The notes under the pieces are model-generated. The model made no database searches. It was not told the DNA's origin and was given only the letters and a program-made list of their open reading frames with translations. A DNA stretch of 64,000 bases from Posidonia oceanica (taxonomy: Eukaryota > Streptophyta > Magnoliopsida > Alismatales > Posidoniaceae), in contig JAZBRS010000054.1 in assembly GCA_037176725.1 (NCBI GenBank), forward strand, positions 14,464,001-14,528,000. The letters are read 5' to 3'. Of this stretch, positions 11,581-22,152 are shown piece by piece (within the stretch, counting starts at the first letter, position 1; each line of letters starts with the position of its first letter). The position numbers and the translations under genes are program-made.

Positions 11581-12633
11581 TCCGGTGTTCTGGAAGGTAT
11601 CATATCTCTCTTCTCCCTCTCAAATCTCTCTTTCAGAAAATGGGTGTTCTCTAAGAATTTGAATTCTCTCTTCCCTCTCTCACTGTGGCTCTCTATCTGT
11701 GTGATGGGGTTCTCTAGTGGGTTCTGTGGGAATGGGAAGTGGATTGAGAGGTGAGTGGGTTGCAGTGGAGAAGTGAGTGAATTGCTGTAGGTGTTGGGTT
11801 CCGACTATTGAAGGGAGTGAATTGGGCTGTTGTGGGGGAATTGCTGCTGTAAAGGTGGTGGTCTGTGTTGCTGTGATTGAATGGAAGTGGAGTGTGGAGT
11901 TGGGTGGCTGTTGCTGTGTGAATTGGGTTCTGGGTTGCAGTGCTGTGTGGGGAGTGAATTCAATGGAGAAAAACGGTCGTGAATTGCTCGAGAGGTGGTG
12001 AAGTGCTGCTGAAGGAAGTGGTTTTGTTGCTGGCCACTCAAGTGGGAAGGAGAGGCAGAGGATGGCAGGGATAAGGAAGTTAATCGCTGGTGGTAGAGAA
12101 GTAAATGGAATGGCAGGGATAAGGAAGTGAAGAGAGAGCGGCAAGCGGGGGCAGGTGGCTGGCGATGAGGGCTGTGTCAGGCCGCAGAGGATGAGGAGTA
12201 AGTGAGGTGTGGACGGTAGTTGTTGGAGGGAGTGAATTGGTTGAAGGCTGTGTTGGTGAGGCTTTGCGGCTGCAGTGGGTCAGGGAGGAAGAAGGTGGTG
12301 AGGAGGTGCAGCTATGTGAGCGGGCTGAAGGTGAGGAAGGAAAAAAAGAAAAAGGAAGAGAATGGGCTGGGCTGCAGGTGAAGAAAGAAAGAAGAAAGAA
12401 AAAAGAAGGAAAGGGAATGGGCTTGTGCTAAGTGAAAAAAAGAAAAAGAAAAAAGAATTGGGCTGCTATTGGGCTGAAGAAGAAAAATGGAAAAAAGAAA
12501 GAAAAGAAAAAAGAAATGGGCTTTTGAGAGTGGGTTTTGTTTAGGGTTGAATTGTTGGAAAATGAGTGTGGGCTGAATTAGGCCCATTTTTCCAAGGAAA
12601 ACCACCAACACAATGGTCAAAATGGAGTGTCAA
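11581..12633 (-). repeat. LTR-like end of a gypsy-type element inserted into copia
   Basis: TG- and purine-rich DNA (a GA-rich stretch at 12330-12520) ending at 12633 in GGAGTGTCAACA, which on the minus strand reads TGTTGACACTCC, a plausible LTR start. Immediately to the right, at 12634, the sequence switches to copia RNase H coding sequence. The junction is therefore an insertion or a rearrangement breakpoint. Similarity to the terminus at 3229 suggests the same family. The other end and the target-site duplication were not located. Confidence 0.5.
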
Positions 12634-13790
12634 CACCTTCCAACTAACTGCGCATTTGTTGATAGAAAACACATTGCCTGTCATGGATCTCCTCTTGTCA
12701 CGGTCACTTGCATAGTCAGCACCAGCACAGCCACGTAGACTATATTTGCTCCTCCCAAACTCTAAATTGACACCAACAGTAACTCATAGGTACCCCAAAA
12801 TCCACTTCACTGCTTGCCAATGTCTCTTGCCTAGGTTAGCCATGTATCTACTAACAACACTGACAACTTAGGCGATGTCTAGACGTGTGCAAATCATGAC
12901 GTACATGATACTTCCAACTGCACTAGAGTAGGAAACTCGTGACATATACTCATGCTCTACCTTCAATTGTGGACATAACTTTGTTGAGATCTTGAAATGA
13001 GTGTCCAATGGAACTTTTTAACTTTAACTCTTGGCTTTAGACATGCTAAAATATTCCAACACCTTAAGTAAGTAGCTCTTCTGACTTAGGTACAACCTCC
13101 CAGCCCTTTTATCTCTATGTATCTCCATGTCGAGAATTTTCTTCGTTGCTCCTAAGTTTTTCTTCTCAAATTCTCCACCAAGCAAAGTTTTTAACTCAGT
13201 CACGTCAGACTTGTCCTTAGCTACAATCAACATATCATCAACATATAGTAACAAATAGATGAAGGAACTATTATCTAGCTTTTTCAAATAAACACAAACA
13301 TCATATTTACTTATGCTATATCCCTGTATAATCATGAATGAATTAAATCTCTTGTACCACTATCTTGGAAATTGTTTCAGTCCATATAAGGACTTCATCA
13401 ATAAGCAAACATAATCTTCTTTTCCTTCAACTGCAAAACCCTCAGGTTGCTGCATGCATATCTGCTCCTCAAGTTCTCCATGTAAGAAATCATGCAGTGC
13501 CACTATGGCCAATAAAACATGAACAGATGTATGCTTCATAATCGGTGAGAAAATATTATTTTAATCAATGCCTTCCACCTGATTGTAGCATTTAGCAACT
13601 AGCCTTGCTTTGTATCTTGCATCTGCAGCTCATGATAAGCCTTCCTTCTTCTTGAAGATCCATTTGCAACCAATAATCTTCTGTCCTTTTGGAGGAGTCA
13701 CCAAGACCCACATATCATTCTTACAAAGGGATTCCAACTCTTCATTCATAGCAATCAACCATTCTACAAAGTTTTGTGATAAAACAACTT
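12634..13790 (-). pseudogene. copia reverse transcriptase/RNase H (broken)
   Basis: The intact-looking core at 13024-13335 carries the reverse transcriptase active-site motif YVDDMLI and the following LGATKKILDMEI segment. Downstream on the minus strand (about 12990-12700) the translation gives the SIMYVMICTRLDIA and KRHWQAVKWILGYL regions that link RT to RNase H. The reading ends around the CAVSWK segment at 12634, before the RNase H catalytic Glu region. RT begins near 13790 with WLIAMNEELESL and GCKWIFKKK. Multiple frame changes make it non-functional. Confidence 0.85.
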
Positions 13791-14159
13791 CTGAAAAGCT
13801 GCCCAGTTCTCCTATATCACATGTCTCCTCTGCTATTGATAGAGCATATGCAAACGTTGATTGTGCATATTTGGAGGGTGGTCGGATCACTCTGCGATCT
13901 CTCCTACTTGCAATGCAGTCAAAATCTTCTTCTACTGTATATTCCTCTTCTTCTTCTGAATGTAGTTGTACTGAATCATGAGAATCTACCTCAACCTCAA
14001 GCTCCACCTTCTCCCTAGTACCCACAGTTGCATCTACGTCAGAAGAAATAACAACAGAATTCGTCTTCGAAGACAACATTGCAGACTCATTTTTCTCAAT
14101 GATCAATTTTGGTGATTTAAGATCGAGGTACCATAATCTATATCCTTTCACCCTAGAGA

Positions 14160-14880
14160 CTTAAACGACAAAAATACACTTTCTAGACTTAGGTTCTAAT
14201 TTTCTTTGATCTACATGTGCATAAGCAGGACAATCAAATATTCTCAAATTTGAATAATCAAGAGGATGACCAAACCATACCTCTTCCGATATTTTGCTAT
14301 TTATGGCTGATGAAGGAGAACTATTAACTAGATATACCGTTGTAGAAATTGCTTCTACCCAGAAATCTTTCAACAAATCAGCATTCAACAATATGCATCG
14401 TGCTCTCTCCAATAGGTTCTTGTTCATTCCTCTATAACTCCATTCTGTTGTGGTGTATGTTTCACAGTACAGTGTCTGACGATGCCTTCATTCTTGCAAA
14501 ACTCATTAAATTGTATTGAACAAAACTCCAAACCATTATCGATTTTCTTTTCAGTCTGCTTCTCAATTAATGTCTTCCACTGCTTGAAATGTTTGAACAC
14601 TTCATCCTTGAACTTTGACACATAAATCCAGACCTTCCTAAAGTAGTCATCAATGAAGGTCAACATATATCTCACACCACCTTTTGAAGGAACACATGAC
14701 GGACCCCATAAATCAGAATGGATATAATCCAACATGCCTTTGGTTCTATGCTCAGCCACACCAAAACTGACACATTTCTGTTTGCCAAAAACACAATGTT
14801 CGTAGAAGTTCATCTTCCCTGTATTCTGGCTACATAGTAGTCGTCTTCTTCTAAGAATGATCATGACTTTCTTGCTCATA
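14160..14880 (-). pseudogene. copia integrase (frameshifted)
   Basis: At 14424-14879 the minus strand encodes the integrase core: YIHSDLWGP (first Asp), DNGLEF (second Asp) and PQQNGVIEE (Glu region). The frame then ends at a TGA that overlaps the next frame, where NKNLLERARCIL continues at 14161-14427. A 1-nt shift in the ERMN-type motif therefore separates the two halves. The Asp residues of the DDE triad are still present. Upstream GAG-pre-integrase sequence (14880-15250) is too decayed to frame. Confidence 0.85.
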
Positions 14881-15249
14881 TGTCCTAATCTTAGATGTTA
14901 CAACTTGGTGCGATATGTCTTTGATGACAATATGGTGGTAATTGCTGCAACACCTATAATTGTATTTCCCTACAAGAGATAAAGAGTTCCAACTCTCCTT
15001 GCCTACATGACAACATGGTTGTCTTTGGTAACTGTTAATACTCTTTCTTCCCTAGAGTACTTGCACCCCTTTTCCTTTAAAGTGCCGAGGGAGATAAGGT
15101 TCTTACTCAGACCAAGAACAAGTTGCATGTCTGTCAATGTCACTACAGTCCCATCATGCATCTTCAACTCAATTTTGCCAATTCCAACTGCCTTAGACTA
15201 TGTATCATTGCCCATCAACACAATTCCACCCTCAACATCCTTGTAGGTA

Positions 15250-16172
15250 GAAATCAATTTCTGTTGGGAGACATATGGTATGTACAACTTGAGTCTAAGA
15301 TCCAAACATCTTTCGATATGCATGGGTTAGTAGCCACAAACACATAACCACGATCAAAACATTCTATCTCCACATTACTTACCTCTGTGGAATCCTCCTT
15401 AGACTCGCCGGCATAATCCTTGCTTTTGTTCTTGTTTTGGAGTTTCCAACATTCATCCATGACGTGCACTTTCTTCTTGCAGTTGTTACAATGTTTAGTC
15501 TTTTTTTAGACTTTGCTCTGTTTTCCTTCTTATTTGCTGAATTTTGTTCCATATTTTTGCCCTAATACTTAGTGCTTCAGCCTTCCCGTCACTAGCAGTA
15601 GCACTTGTTAATTATTTATCCATCAGATTATTGAGAATAAAGAGGACTTGACATCATTAATAGAGATATCATCTCTGCCAAATACAAGAGTTTCACTAAA
15701 ATTCTTATAAGAGAACGATAACGAACATAGCAACAACAGAGCCTGATCGTCATCTTTGATCTTCTCATCTGTATTTTCTAAATCCATGATTATAGAACTG
15801 AAATCATCAAGATGTAATTTAATAGATGTACCTTCGGCCATATGAAGCATGAACAATCGTTACTTCAAATGCAGTCGATTCACAGGAGTCTTCATCATGT
15901 AAAGAGATTCTAACTTTAGCTAGAGACCTACTACGGTCTTCTTGTACATGACTTCTTGAAGAACTACATTCGACAAACATAGTTGTATGCTCGTTAGGGC
16001 TTTCTCATCCATATCTAACTTCTCATCATAATTCATCGATTTTGGCATCTTCTCCTTTCTTTTTAACGCCTTTGATATTCCTTGCTGAACCAAAATTGCA
16101 CACATCTTTACTTACCACAAACCAAAGTTGACATTTTAGTCACATTTCTCAATCTTGAACCTCGCCGTCATC
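15250..16172 (-). pseudogene. copia gag and protease (broken)
   Basis: Gag starts near 16172 with TARFKIEK, then continues in pieces at 15920-16105 and 15623-15856. A CCHC zinc knuckle is intact at about 15450-15490 (CNNCKKKVHVMDEC). The protease motif at about 15290 reads WILDSS where the family has WILDSG, so the catalytic loop Gly is lost. Several stops interrupt the frame. Gag would form the particle and bind RNA through the knuckle; this copy cannot. Confidence 0.8.
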
Positions 16173-16218
16173 TTCGTAAATGGATCAAAATCCAAAGCAA
16201 GTAGTTATGATATCCGTT

Positions 16219-16610
16219 TGTTTGGAAAAACACATCTATATGCACGAACCACGATCAAACAACAAAAGGAGAAAGGAAGAACACAGGAATAAAAGCACAC
16301 ACGTAAATACAAGGATGTATAAGGTTCAACTAGAATAATCTACATTGTAAGGTGAAAAAGAGAGATTCCACTATATGATAAGAGCAATGATACAAAATGC
16401 AAAATCCAAAATCGTAGAGACTTCACTGTTAGAGAGCCACCAACACCGTTCTCTCCAACAAAGGTAATAGAGGTTGAAGATTAAAGAAGATGATATTGCG
16501 CCCTAACCTTAACACACACATATATATATCTATACATGATATAAACAAATCCTTAATTGGATCTCGTGTCACTTGGATCCACATGATACATGTGTTGAAT
16601 TGTGCAATCA
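16219..16610 (-). repeat. candidate 5' LTR of the degraded copia element
   Basis: The plus strand runs from TGTTTGGAAAAACAC to TTGTGCAATCA, so on the minus strand it begins TGATTGCACAATTC and ends TTTTTCCAAACA, followed by the degenerate primer-binding site. Both ends follow TG...CA. The right boundary also coincides with the point where recognisable TBL coding sequence stops. No 3' LTR remains for comparison, so the boundaries are approximate. Confidence 0.55.
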
Positions 16611-17660
16611 GTTTGTTGACTAGGAAGACTACATTGGTTTGTTGACGGTCCAAATTCAGGTCTACCCACTCGGCCCATGTGGTTAGAACCTTTTCCTAAG
16701 CAACCAGGGGCCTCGAATCTGCGTGAAGCCTTTCACCGTCTTTGTAGACATCCCACCTGCAAAATACATGCTAATTAAAGGATCGCTGTATACTTTTGCT
16801 AAAGATGTCAGTTTAGTAAAGAAAACTAAGGCTAATTAGTTATTTCGAGCTCCATCTGCCAGAATGTGTCCACCAGTGAGCAGAACCAAACACAAGGAAA
16901 TCAATACCTCTCCAGTGTTTGGCATTAATTCTCTTCAATGGAATACGAATGTAGAACTCTCTTATTCTGATCTTCGACCTTCAGCTCCACCAGAAATGGA
17001 GCCCGTGAAAACTCAATTGGTGCAACAAAATCCGGCCTATATAAAACTCAGAGAATATCACCATTCTTAATATTTCTCTCTCTCGTTCTCTCTCTTTGCC
17101 CAATTATTTCAATAAGAAAACTAAATAATGCAGACATAGTATAAACTTACCATAGCATGGAAAACAGTTGTAGGACCATGTGGGGACACCATCTTCCTCT
17201 CCACAGGGATGACTGCTTCAACCCGGCAGACGAGTGACTCCCACTGGTTCCTCGTGCTTCTCATCCTCCCAAGAAAATCCAACGCATCGAACCTAAACTA
17301 ATCAAGTATTAATTTCATATGTCAAACACATACTGCATGTTACGAGGAGTTTGTTGCGAAGGTAGTAATTGACAACCTCCGGATTGAGCAGTGATGTGGT
17401 TTCCAACTCCACTTCTCATAGTCAAGATCTTGCAGCCATTCCTCCGGCAGCTGAATTGTGTGCTTATTTACATGCAATTCGTGTTGTAGAGAGGGTACGA
17501 GTCGTACATGTTACAGTCTCGTCTTAGAGGTCTCTGGTGACTCTGAACTACGTCAACCTCTTCTTCTTTCTTTTCCATCCATTGAATGGTGTCTGCAGTA
17601 CTCGATCTCCTTGTTGATGGGCAGCTGGGCTTTCACAAGAAGAGGAAAGAACATGGTACT
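16611..17660 (-). pseudogene. TBL/PMR5-family polysaccharide O-acetyltransferase pseudogene
   Basis: Minus-strand exon remnants align in order with trichome birefringence-like proteins, Golgi enzymes that O-acetylate cell-wall polysaccharides. Exon 1 (about 17374-17660) has CNMYDSYPLYN, a stop, CRRNG, a frameshift and then DLDYEKWSWKPHHC. Exon 2 (17151-17292, AG acceptor and GTAAGT donor) has RFDALDFLGRMR joined directly to RNQWESLV. The family's GDS segment, holding the catalytic Ser, is missing between them. Exon 3 (about 16860-17030) has IEFSRAPFLVE, a ~4-nt insertion, then KHWRGIDFLVF and HWWTH. Exon 4 (about 16620-16755) has WDVYKDGERL, a TAG stop, then TTWAEWVDLN. The 3' end, including the DxxH motif, is replaced by copia. 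It is clearly dead; the family call rests on remembered conservation. Confidence 0.8.
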
Positions 17661-18546
17661 GAATGGGTAGAAGAAGAAGATGGCAAACTGTTTTGGTTTC
17701 AACATTCTATAGGAAGATGTTGGTAGCAGAGTATTTTCTGAAGTGACCTCCAGCCACCATTGAGCTTATTGAAGGTTTGTGCTTCACTTGATCTTCACAT
17801 GGTGCGTTCATTGTTCTCACAACTAGATGTTCTGTTTTGCTCCATGCATGACTTTGAGCGTTTGAGATGTCTGGTCGGATTCTTGATTGTGTTGACATGC
17901 TCAGGCTCATGCTCAGATAGAAACAAGGTTGGCTGCTCTTGACTTTTATGGGAAGCATCAACTTATTAGATCTAGAGCTATTTTCTAAATTCTAAATAGC
18001 TATCAATTTTATTACACTTTATGAAGAATTCGGTGTTCCAAAATCTACATATGGATTTGGAATAATTCCAAGCATGCAGTTGACCATTTTATTGGTATCG
18101 CATGCAGTAAGGCACTAGCTTCTTTCTCCCCCAAGAAGGAACGACATCATTACTTGGTAGGCAATGATGCATCACTAATTAAGCTTATATATAACTAATG
18201 AGTGTTGCACTATAATCTAAACATAACCAGAGGAGAACACAAGAATAAGAAAAGACTGTAGGTTTCAATGCAGCTGAGCTGCTAAGCTCCAAGGATGCCC
18301 ATCAGGAGGGACAATCACATACTTCTGTAAATTAAATGCCTGAACAAACTGTTTTGAATTCATATCAGATGACAGATGTGTAGGATGCTTGATGATACAA
18401 TTCAATGTTCAATGATCCAATAGCTTTTACATGTGTTTCTCCAAGACGTCGTTCTGGTGCCATGTTTTTTCTTCAGGAGAAGAGATTATATTACTCAGAA
18501 AATTTACGGACCTATCAAACAAAGCAGCAAAGCTATTGGACTATCT
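17661..18546. other. intergenic DNA between TBL pseudogene and hydrolase
   Basis: No gene recognised. The minus-strand frame at 17707-17961 lies where a TBL N-terminus would be expected but has no recognisable anchor or motif. 18200-18546 probably includes the 3' untranslated region of the hydrolase gene. Confidence 0.5.
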
Positions 18547-19896
18547 TCATATTCTTTGCACTGCAGAAGGGTCTTCTTCTCCCAACAGAAGTGCCTTCAG
18601 AACACGGTCGCTCCACTTATCAGCGTATAGGAACATGTGCCCACATTCTTGGCATTCATGATACTTGATCCATGGAAGCTTCTGGTGAACATATCTCTGC
18701 AGCTGAAACGGCACGATTCGATCTTCATGTCCTTGCCAAATTTGAACAGACCCCTTATTGTCATCAAAAGGATTCTTCAATTCCATGGGATCAAACTCCC
18801 ATTTCCCGAACAAAACCAACAAGTCTCTATGCAGCGACTCAAACACACCCTGTTGCCGAGACTTCTTCTGAATCTGAAGTTTCAAGAAACAAACTCGTAA
18901 TATACAGGATATGGATGTTCGAGACATACCAACAATTGCATATCATCTGGTACCCAGAGAAAGCTGGAGTTGCTAGTGTTAGCCGTCAACATGTGCATAA
19001 TCTCCAAGTCCTGCCTACTGAAGATGATCGGATCACCTTGTGCAGCAGCAGAAACGGAAAAGAACTTCTGGGTCATCCACCCATGAAGCAACCAAGGAGC
19101 ATTATGAGCAATCCAGAATGTCCTCTGGTCCTGGACAAGTAGCTTTCCAAAGGCCTCTCTCGAAAGAGCTGCCGGAACGAAGGCCACCAGTAGCTGATAG
19201 CTGGAACCACCAGTGCAACACCTGCCAATCTGCCAACATCACGTACAAGATTTTAAGTAGTTGTCAACAGATGATTCGATGGAAATTTGTCAATTAGAAG
19301 AGGTGGTGATCATGGTGCTGGTTAATTCGTTCATGTCATGCCTGTGCGGTATGTACTTGAGGCAACCCCAAGCTGGGAATGACCCCATGGACACACCAAT
19401 GACGTAGAATCTCAGCCCGAGGCTGAGTCGATTGGCGAGCTCTTGTATATCCATGGCCTCGCTTTGCACCGACCGTTTCGGGTTCGGATCGCTCTCGCCG
19501 TACCCAGCCCTGTCGAAAGACAGGAAGTATATTCCCAGTTCCTCCACCAATTCCTTCAAAGTACGTTCGTATCCAAAACCATCAACACAAAAACAAGCAA
19601 TAGGGCTGGAAGTAGTGAAGATTGAGAGAGGTTTGAGTTGTAACCGGGGATGCTGGCATTGTGGAGTCCTTGGAGCTGTCATAGCCATGGATGATGACAA
19701 TCCTGTGCTTGGATTTTTCTCTTGGAACACCAGCTTCCTTGTAGGAGAGGTGTCTGCCATCACTGAGCCGGATTCTTGGGGAGGTGATGGGTGGGCCGTT
19801 TGGAGTTCCACAGATTCTTGGAGGTGGTGGTTGGATGGCCTGGTATGTCCATCCAAGAACCACCACTAGTAAGAGAGCCGCCAACTTTCCGATCAT
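18547..19896 (-). CDS. alpha/beta-hydrolase superfamily protein, membrane-anchored type (apparent 1-nt frameshift)
   Basis: Four coding exons on the minus strand: 19645-19896, 19342-19553, 18954-19229 and 18547-18873. They total 1067 nt, one short of 356 codons. The start ATG at 19896 opens a hydrophobic N-terminus (GKLAALLLVVVLGW), a likely signal anchor. Then follow HGYDSSKD (oxyanion region), DRAGYGESDPNP, GVSMG with nucleophile Ser139, YIPHR, REAFGKLLVQDQRTF, IWQGHEDRIVP (acid Asp) and a late GH motif (catalytic His). Phases are consistent at every junction. Exon 2 ends at a GC rather than GT donor (CACAG|GCATGA). In exon 3, near 19175, TCGTTCCGG needs one more base to join SYWWPSF to PAALSRE; as written the frame stops soon after. 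It is either a recent pseudogene or a sequence error. The substrate is unknown; related plant proteins are uncharacterised hydrolases. Confidence 0.85.
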
Positions 19897-20020
19897 CTCT
19901 GCAAGCAAACAACCACACAAGAGTAGGCACTGAGAACAAAATCAAATTCATGATCAAGGAAGAGCAACAAAGACCTGGTATGAGACACCTACTTTCTCTT
20001 GTTTCTGTTGGCAGCTGAGA
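19897..20020 (-). promoter_or_regulatory. 5' UTR with a probable intron of the hydrolase gene
   Basis: On the minus strand the sequence just before the start codon is GTTTGCTTGCAG|AG|ATG, a good splice acceptor two bases upstream of the ATG. A candidate donor (ACCAG|GTCTTTG) lies at about 19978. This suggests an ~80-bp intron in the 5' untranslated region. The copia LTR begins about 80 bp further upstream, at 20104-20327, so the native promoter is probably displaced or altered. Confidence 0.45.
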
Positions 20021-20103
20021 GCTTGTGGTTGTTAATGATTTTAATTACGAGCTTGTGGATTTTAATTACTAGTCAAATTTACCGGCAGATATTTTGTTAT
20101 AAT

Positions 20104-20327
20104 TGCTAGAATCAAGGGAAATGAGAGGAAAACCACATAAGTTTCTTTATTGACATCCTCTTCATTATATACATTAGAATAGAATGTTCTAGAATAAGCT
20201 AGAAATGACAAGAATAAGCATAAGGAATCAAATCTGTTAGTTGGTTAAAGGTTGTTGTAACAACCTCTACTACATTCTAGACTAAGGAATATGCTTTGAG
20301 GAATATGCCATATCTTGTGTATTAGTA
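20104..20327 (-). repeat. 3' LTR of the copia element
   Basis: A 224-bp direct repeat of 24437-24660. It starts TGCTAGAATCAAGG on the plus strand; its inner end is TATTAGTA, with the terminal CA mutated. It is the end nearest to the hydrolase gene. Confidence 0.95.
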
Positions 20328-20424
20328 GCCCCCTCAAGCTTAGTCAGGGTGCAACAATAGTAAGCTTGTCTCTACTTAGCAAGAATGGCTATTTGCTTAA
20401 TGACTTTGTGAGGGTGTCAGCTAG

Positions 20425-20994
20425 CTAATCCTTGGAGGAAATGAATCGGATTTCAAGCTTCTTATTAGCTACCAATTCTCGAACAAAGTGATAGTCTACA
20501 GAAATATGTTTTGTGCGAGCATGATTAACCGGATTTGCTACTAGAAATGTGGCACTGATGTTATCACACCATAAAATAAGTGGATGATGTTGAGGTATTT
20601 GAAGCTCTGCCAAAAGCATTTGAAGCCATAGAATTTCACATGTCGTAGTTGCTAGACTTCTATATTCTGATTCAGTGCTTGACTTAGATAATGTAGGTTG
20701 CTTCTTTGAATACCAACAAGTCAGAGATGTTCCCATAAAAATACAATATCCACTTTGAGATCGACGATCATCAATGTTGGAGGCCCAATCAGCATCAGAA
20801 CAAGCATGTAAAGCAAATGAGGAAGATCTCTGAAGAAGCAAACCATGGTGAATGGTGCATTTGAAATAATGAAGGATGCGTTTCACAACCTGTAGGTGAT
20901 CCTTGGTTGGAGAGTGCATAAATTGACATACATTGTTCACTGCAAAGGCAATATCTGGTCTTGTAAGGGTGCAGTATTGCAATGATCCTACCAA
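20425..20994 (-). pseudogene. copia RNase H domain (open but orphaned)
   Basis: A 189-residue open stretch with the RT-RNase H connection (LVGSLQYCTLTRPDIAFAV) and the RNase H catalytic pattern SDADWA, STESEYRSL and WCDNISA, followed by NHARTKHISVDYHFVRE. In an active element this domain degrades the RNA strand of the RNA/DNA hybrid. Stops between 20994 and 21157 separate it from RT, so it cannot be made as part of a polyprotein. The catalytic Asp/Glu positions appear conserved. Confidence 0.9.
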
Positions 20995-21156
20995 CTATCT
21001 ATAATATGATGGATCTTCTAATGGTTCCCCTTCCTCTCGAGATAGCTGTATATTGGCCGGTAGAGGTGTGAGACAGGGCTTTGCTTCATCAAGTTTGTAC
21101 TTCTGTAGGATGTCTGTGATGTACTTGGATTGAGAGAGGTGGAGACCATCTCATGT

Positions 21157-21945
21157 TCAGTTAACTTCAATGCCCAGAAAATAATGTATGTCACCTAGGT
21201 CTCTAACAGCAAAGATGGTGGCCAGAGTTGTAATGAGGTGAGCAATGGCCTTGGATGAAGATCCTATTACAATAATGTCGTCCACATATACCATAAAATA
21301 CATTGTATCAGATGCCGTGTATTTGACGAATAATGAGACATCACATTTGGAGTCTTGAAAACCCTGCTGAAGAAGAAATGCACGAAGCCTACTGAACCAA
21401 GCTCTTGGTGCCTGTTTTAGACCATGCAAGGATCGACGAAGACGACAGACATGATTTGGAAGGTTTGAATCAACAAAACCCGATGGCTGCCTCATGTATA
21501 TCTCTTCATTGACTGTGCCATGAAGGAAAGCATTGCTAATATCTAATTGTTTTATAGACCATGAATTGGAATAAGCAATGGAAAGCACAGTTCGTATACT
21601 AACTAGTTTGATGACCGGACTGAATGTTTCAGAGTAGTCCACTCCCTCTTGCTGTGTAAAGCCCTGAGCCACCAGTCGCGCCTTGAACCGTTCCAAAGAC
21701 CCATCAGCACGCTCCTTGACACGAAAGATCCATATGCAGCCGATAAGGTTGTGGGAATGTGGAGGAGGAGTAAGTATCCAAGTACCATTCCGCAGCAAAG
21801 TATTGTATTCCTCCACCATAGCCATGCGCCATCGATCATCTTTGACCGCTTGAGCAAAAGTTGCAGGAGATGAGATGGAGGGACTTGTAGTCAGCGCATA
21901 CTTGGGATTCGGCTTGCGAATGCCGTGCATGGATCTCGTTGTCAC
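21157..21945 (-). pseudogene. copia reverse transcriptase (open but orphaned)
   Basis: A 262-residue open stretch starting in the integrase-RT linker. It holds WRMAMVEEYNTLLRNGTW, GCIWIFRVKERADG, the AFLHG region, SLHGLKQAPRAWF and the active site FMVYVDDIIV, and ends LGIEVN followed by a stop where the family continues. The RT fold and the YVDD motif are intact. The upstream frame (21946-22150) and downstream frame are interrupted. Confidence 0.92.
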
Positions 21946-22152
21946 CCCATGATCCCGAACATGAGACGGAGGTAGAGGAGAACAGGAAGGAGAAGAGACG
22001 GGTTCAGAGGAAGAAGACGACAGAAGAGGATTTGCCCTAACAGGAGATTTGGGAATGAGCGGCGGTTCAAGAAATGAAGAGGTTAAAGAGGAGTGGGCTG
22101 AGTCTGAAATGGGCTGAATTTGAGGATAATGGGCTGCACTAAAATCATCTTC

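Larger units (their letters stand above)
12634..16610 (-). mobile_element. degraded Ty1/copia retrotransposon, 3'-truncated
   Basis: Minus-strand gag-pol remnants appear in copia order (gag, protease, integrase, reverse transcriptase, RNase H) from 16172 down to 12634, with stops and frameshifts throughout. A candidate 5' LTR lies at 16219-16610, and beside it a degenerate tRNA-Met primer-binding site (GGATATCATAAC on the minus strand) at about 16205-16216. The 3' part of RNase H and the 3' LTR are missing because the LTR-like sequence at 12633 cuts in. The element sits in the 3' region of a TBL pseudogene. The sequence style resembles the Tork/Tnt1 group; the lineage is inference. Confidence 0.85.
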
